A stretch of DNA of 64,000 bases from the NCBI RefSeq assembly GCF_002115725.1, contig NZ_JFKD01000004.1:124001-188000 (forward strand), written 5' to 3'. Numbering within the stretch: position 1 is the stretch's first letter; each line of letters starts with the position of its first letter. Of this stretch, positions 61,575 to 64,000 are shown piece after piece. The DNA comes from Marivita cryptomonadis. Lineage in GTDB: Bacteria; Pseudomonadota; Alphaproteobacteria; Rhodobacterales; Rhodobacteraceae. The position numbers and the translations under genes are program-made. Under the pieces are notes generated by a model. That model worked only from the letters and a program-made list of their open reading frames with translations, did not search any database and was not told the origin of the DNA.

Positions 61575-62108
61575 ATGCATCCTCAAACCGTCCCTGACGC
61601 CCTGTTTCACACCCGCATCCGGAATGACGCGCTGGGTGGGCCCAATCCGTTTGAATGGAAGCAAGTGACCACCGACGAGGTGTTCGCCGGAAAGCGCATT
61701 GTCTTATTCGCGCTGCCGGGGGCGTTCACCCCTGCCTGTTCCGAAAGCCATCTTCCGGGGTTTGAGGCGCATTATGATAGCTTTCGCGATCTGGGAATCG
61801 ATGAGGTGATCTGTCTGTCGGTCAACGATGCCTTCGTGATGCACCAATGGGCGCTGTCGCGTGGGGTCGAAAAGGTGCGGATGTTGCCGGACGGAAATGC
61901 CGAGTTTACGCGCAAGATGGGGATGCTTGTTGAACGGAGCAGCAATGGCATGGGGCTGCGCAGCTGGCGCTATTCCATGTATGTCAACGACCGGACGATC
62001 AAGGCACTTTTCATGGAGCCGGGATTCAAGGACAATCCGCCGGGTGTTCCACTTGAACGTTCGTCCGCCGAGGTGATGCTCGATCATTTGCAAAGCCTTC
62101 ACGACTGA
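61575..62108 (+). CDS. Peroxiredoxin (Prx5 type)
   Basis: The 177-residue thiol peroxidase reduces peroxides. Peroxidatic C55 sits in 'PGAFTPACSESHLPG', the Prx5-group pattern; 'VNDAFVMHQWA' and 'GMGLRSWRYSMYV' follow. The start at 61575 is preferred because GGAAAGGCG lies about 8 bases upstream; an ATG at 61542 would add 11 residues. It is a stand-alone gene after the Pot operon hairpin; hydrogen peroxide made by amine oxidation could be a target, but that is only a guess. Confidence 0.93.
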   Translation: MHPQTVPDALFHTRIRNDALGGPNPFEWKQVTTDEVFAGKRIVLFALPGAFTPACSESHLPGFEAHYDSFRDLGIDEVICLSVNDAFVMHQWALSRGVEKVRMLPDGNAEFTRKMGMLVERSSNGMGLRSWRYSMYVNDRTIKALFMEPGFKDNPPGVPLERSSAEVMLDHLQSLHD

Positions 62109-62149
62109 TACGTCTGCGCATCCTGACCCGCTACCAAGGAACACAACCG

Positions 62150-62557
62150 ATGGGGCCTTTTCGCGGATTACACCATGTGGCTGTTATCTGTTCGGACTAC
62201 CAACGGTCCCGGGCATTCTATACCGAAACGCTGGGGCTGACCGTGCTTGCCGAGAACTTCAGAGCGGACAGGCAGTCGTGGAAGCTTGATCTGGCGCTGC
62301 CGGACGGCACACAGATCGAACTCTTCTCATTTCCGGACGCCCCTGTGCGCCCATCGCGCCCCGAGGCACAGGGCCTGCGCCACCTTGCCTTTGCCGTAGA
62401 CGATGTCGCTGCGGTCAAGCGGATTCTCGAAGCGCAGGGCGTTGCTGTCGAGGATATCCGGATCGATCCCTATACTGATCGCAAGTTCACGTTCTTTGCC
62501 GATCCTGACGGCTTGCCACTTGAACTGTACCAACAGGCAAGCCCGCCTACTGCCTGA
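62150..62557 (+). CDS. Glyoxalase-fold (VOC) protein, YaeR-like
   Basis: A 135-residue vicinal-oxygen-chelate protein: 'LHHVAVICSDYQRSRAFYTE' begins the first beta-alpha-beta unit, 'GLRHLAFAVDDVAAVKRI' the second, and 'FFADPDGLPLELYQ' carries the final metal-binding Glu. Likely metal ligands are H8, E56-like Glu, H76-like His and E128-like Glu of the fold. It may act as a glyoxalase or dioxygenase; the substrate is unknown. Confidence 0.9.
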   Translation: MGPFRGLHHVAVICSDYQRSRAFYTETLGLTVLAENFRADRQSWKLDLALPDGTQIELFSFPDAPVRPSRPEAQGLRHLAFAVDDVAAVKRILEAQGVAVEDIRIDPYTDRKFTFFADPDGLPLELYQQASPPTA

Positions 62558-62886
62558 GTGGACAAGACCTGATCGCTAGCCGGTGCGCGCGCTGACGTTT
62601 GACAAAGTTTGTGCTGCAGCCGGGCCGGACAACCGCGTCGCGATCCTGCAACATACGTTGCATGCCGGGGGCCACGATATCCCGTAGGCGGAGCGGGCCC
62701 GTTCAAACTGCCGCGACCCTCCAACATGCGCTGTGCACATGACCGGTGCCTGCGGTGGCTGTTCTTTCTGACATGCGAAAGGCTGCAGCTACCCCGGATG
62801 CGTCCTCAGGGTATCACCCAAGATCCGGGCCATCATCGACAGAAACGGTTCCGCATGGGCAATCTGCATCTCAACGAAACGACAAA
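62558..62886. other. Intergenic region before catB
   Basis: I see no convincing gene in this 329-bp gap. It contains a perfect inverted repeat, TGCAAC-ATAC-GTTGCA, at 62647-62662, and an isolated TTGACA at 62599. A regulator (for example CatR or an IclR/MarR protein) could bind the repeat and control catB. No divergent catR gene lies here. Confidence 0.55.
62647..62662. promoter_or_regulatory. Inverted repeat upstream of catB
   Basis: TGCAAC-ATAC-GTTGCA is a perfect 6+4+6 inverted repeat, 225 bp before the catB start. It uses the same GTTGC/GCAAC arms as the repeat at 33689, with opposite order. A regulatory role is possible but unproven. Confidence 0.4.
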
Positions 62887-64000
62887 ATGTGGAACACTCC
62901 CGTGACCAAGATCGACCAGATCGAAACCATGATCCTCGATATCCCGACCATCCGGGGACATGTGCTGTCGATGGCAACGATGCGCACGCAGATCGCCGTT
63001 CTGGTTCTCGTCAAATTCTCTGACGGGTCAGAAGGGATCGGCGAAGGCACCACCATCGGTGGTCTGAGCTATGGCCCGGAAAGCCCCGAAGGCATCAAGC
63101 TGGCAATCGACACCTATATCGCTCCGGCTTTGATTGGCCGTGACGCCGACAACGTGAACGGTGCGACCCAACTGATCGACAAGTTGGTCAAGGGCAACCG
63201 CATTGCCAAGACCGCTGTAGAAATCGCGCTTTGGGACGGTCTGGGCAAGCGCCTTGGCGTGTCTGTGGCGCAGCTTTTCGGTGGCGCGGTACATGAACGT
63301 CTGCCGGTCGCGTGGACATTGGCTTCGGGCAATTCCGAAACGGATATCGCCGAAGCGCTGCAGATGATCGAAACCCGCCGTCACAACATCTTCAAACTGA
63401 AAATCGGCAAGCGGTCGGTGCGCGAAGACGTGGCCCATGTGGCCCGGATCAAGCAGGCTGTCGGTGAGGCTGCCAGTGTGCGGGTCGATGTGAACACTGC
63501 CTGGTCGTTGCAGGACGCGCGCTGGGGTCTCAAGGGGCTTCAGGATGCAGGCTGCGAACTGGTCGAACAGCCGGTTCCGGCGCGTTATCGCCGGGCGATG
63601 GCGGAATTGACTGGCGGGTATGAGATCGCCGTGATGGCGGACGAGGCGCTGAACGGCCCAGAAGACGCGCTGTCCGTGGCCAAAGCAAATGCCGCCGATG
63701 TGTTCGCGGTGAAAGTGGCGCAATCGGGTGGTCTCAAGCGGGCTTCGGAAGTCATCGCCATCGCCGAAGCAGCAGGTCTGGGCCTTTACGGTGGCACCAT
63801 GCTTGAAACTGGCTTGGGCACCGCGGCAGCGCTGCAACTTTTTGCAACGGTCGAGACACTGGGCTGGGGCACTGAGTTCTTTGGTCCCTTGCTGCTCACC
63901 GACGAAATTCTGGCCGAGCCCATCATCTATCGCGATTTCTGTGTCGAGATCCCCAAAGGGGTCGGCATCGGCGCGGCCCTTGATCCCGACAAGATCGCAT
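62887..64000 (+). CDS. catB: Muconate cycloisomerase (CatB), 3' end beyond the window
   Basis: Enolase-superfamily enzyme that converts cis,cis-muconate to muconolactone in the catechol branch of the beta-ketoadipate pathway. 371 codons are seen; the family is about 370-375, so only a few residues are missing. The catalytic KxK motif is K170-L-K172 ('IFKLKIGKRS'), metal ligand D201 is in 'RVDVNTAW', and Glu and Asp ligands are in 'VEQPVP' and 'MADEAL'; 'FAVKVAQSGG' carries the second base Lys. ATG 62887 is used; GTG 62902 is an alternative. catC and catA may follow outside. Catechol could come from aromatic routes like those in this window. Confidence 0.93.
   Translation, partial: MWNTPVTKIDQIETMILDIPTIRGHVLSMATMRTQIAVLVLVKFSDGSEGIGEGTTIGGLSYGPESPEGIKLAIDTYIAPALIGRDADNVNGATQLIDKLVKGNRIAKTAVEIALWDGLGKRLGVSVAQLFGGAVHERLPVAWTLASGNSETDIAEALQMIETRRHNIFKLKIGKRSVREDVAHVARIKQAVGEAASVRVDVNTAWSLQDARWGLKGLQDAGCELVEQPVPARYRRAMAELTGGYEIAVMADEALNGPEDALSVAKANAADVFAVKVAQSGGLKRASEVIAIAEAAGLGLYGGTMLETGLGTAAALQLFATVETLGWGTEFFGPLLLTDEILAEPIIYRDFCVEIPKGVGIGAALDPDKIA

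Overview
The window is dense, GC-rich bacterial chromosome (or chromid) sequence that looks like an alphaproteobacterium of the Rhodobacteraceae/Roseobacter type. Pointers are the gene content (TRAP and TAXI transporters, CoA-dependent anthranilate degradation, the homogentisate cluster with a DUF2783 protein), many ATGA-type gene overlaps, and Rhodobacter-like protein sequences. I see no tRNA, rRNA, CRISPR array, insertion sequence or phage gene. It is a patchwork of catabolic operons, most with their own importer and regulator.

Layout. (1) 2-6852: hexuronate operon with the end of a TRAP large permease, a cupin, KduI, KduD, a UxuB-like reductase, UxuA and UxaA, all converging on 2-keto-3-deoxygluconate. 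(2) 6929-13769: a DctB/DctD-like two-component pair followed by a TAXI-type TRAP transporter, closed by a strong terminator. (3) 13831-22113: a divergent locus. An Rbs-type sugar ABC importer and a RbsD/FucU mutarotase lie on the minus strand. MtnK, MtnA, a SorC-type regulator and a class II aldolase lie on the plus strand. Together they read as a self-contained 5-methylthioribose / 5-deoxyribose salvage route (the 'DHAP shunt'), with a perfect 17-bp palindrome in the divergent promoter. (4) 22339-28259: FIST-domain (NosP-like) sensor, a 1320-residue hybrid histidine kinase and a LuxR-type response regulator. (5) 28462-33139: a guanidine-I (ykkC) riboswitch followed by an ABC importer, a Ni-type guanidine hydrolase (GdmH-like), a His-rich protein and a tiny membrane protein.

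(6) 33136-39150: MarR regulator, odd metallo-beta-lactamase-fold protein, flavin hydroxylase, DUF2783 protein, homogentisate dioxygenase and fumarylacetoacetase. (7) 39157-49121: aerobic 2-aminobenzoyl-CoA (anthranilate) pathway with ligase, monooxygenase/reductase, beta-oxidation-type enzymes, thioesterase, RidA and a MarR regulator, with inverted repeats in the divergent promoter. (8) 49127-61438: an amine/polyamine catabolic regulon comprising an FMO-like flavoprotein, RidA, DUF1028 protein, LysR regulator, a trimethylamine/histamine-dehydrogenase-like iron-sulfur flavoprotein, a PLP decarboxylase, a PotABCD-type importer and an acetylpolyamine amidohydrolase. The same TTAG-N7-CTAA box lies in three of its promoters. 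(9) 61575-64000: peroxiredoxin, glyoxalase-fold protein and the start of a CatB muconate cycloisomerase that runs off the window.

The most interesting items are the riboswitch-controlled guanidine operon with unrecognised accessory proteins, the amine regulon of block 8 whose substrate is unknown, and the complete transporter-plus-enzyme DHAP-shunt locus.
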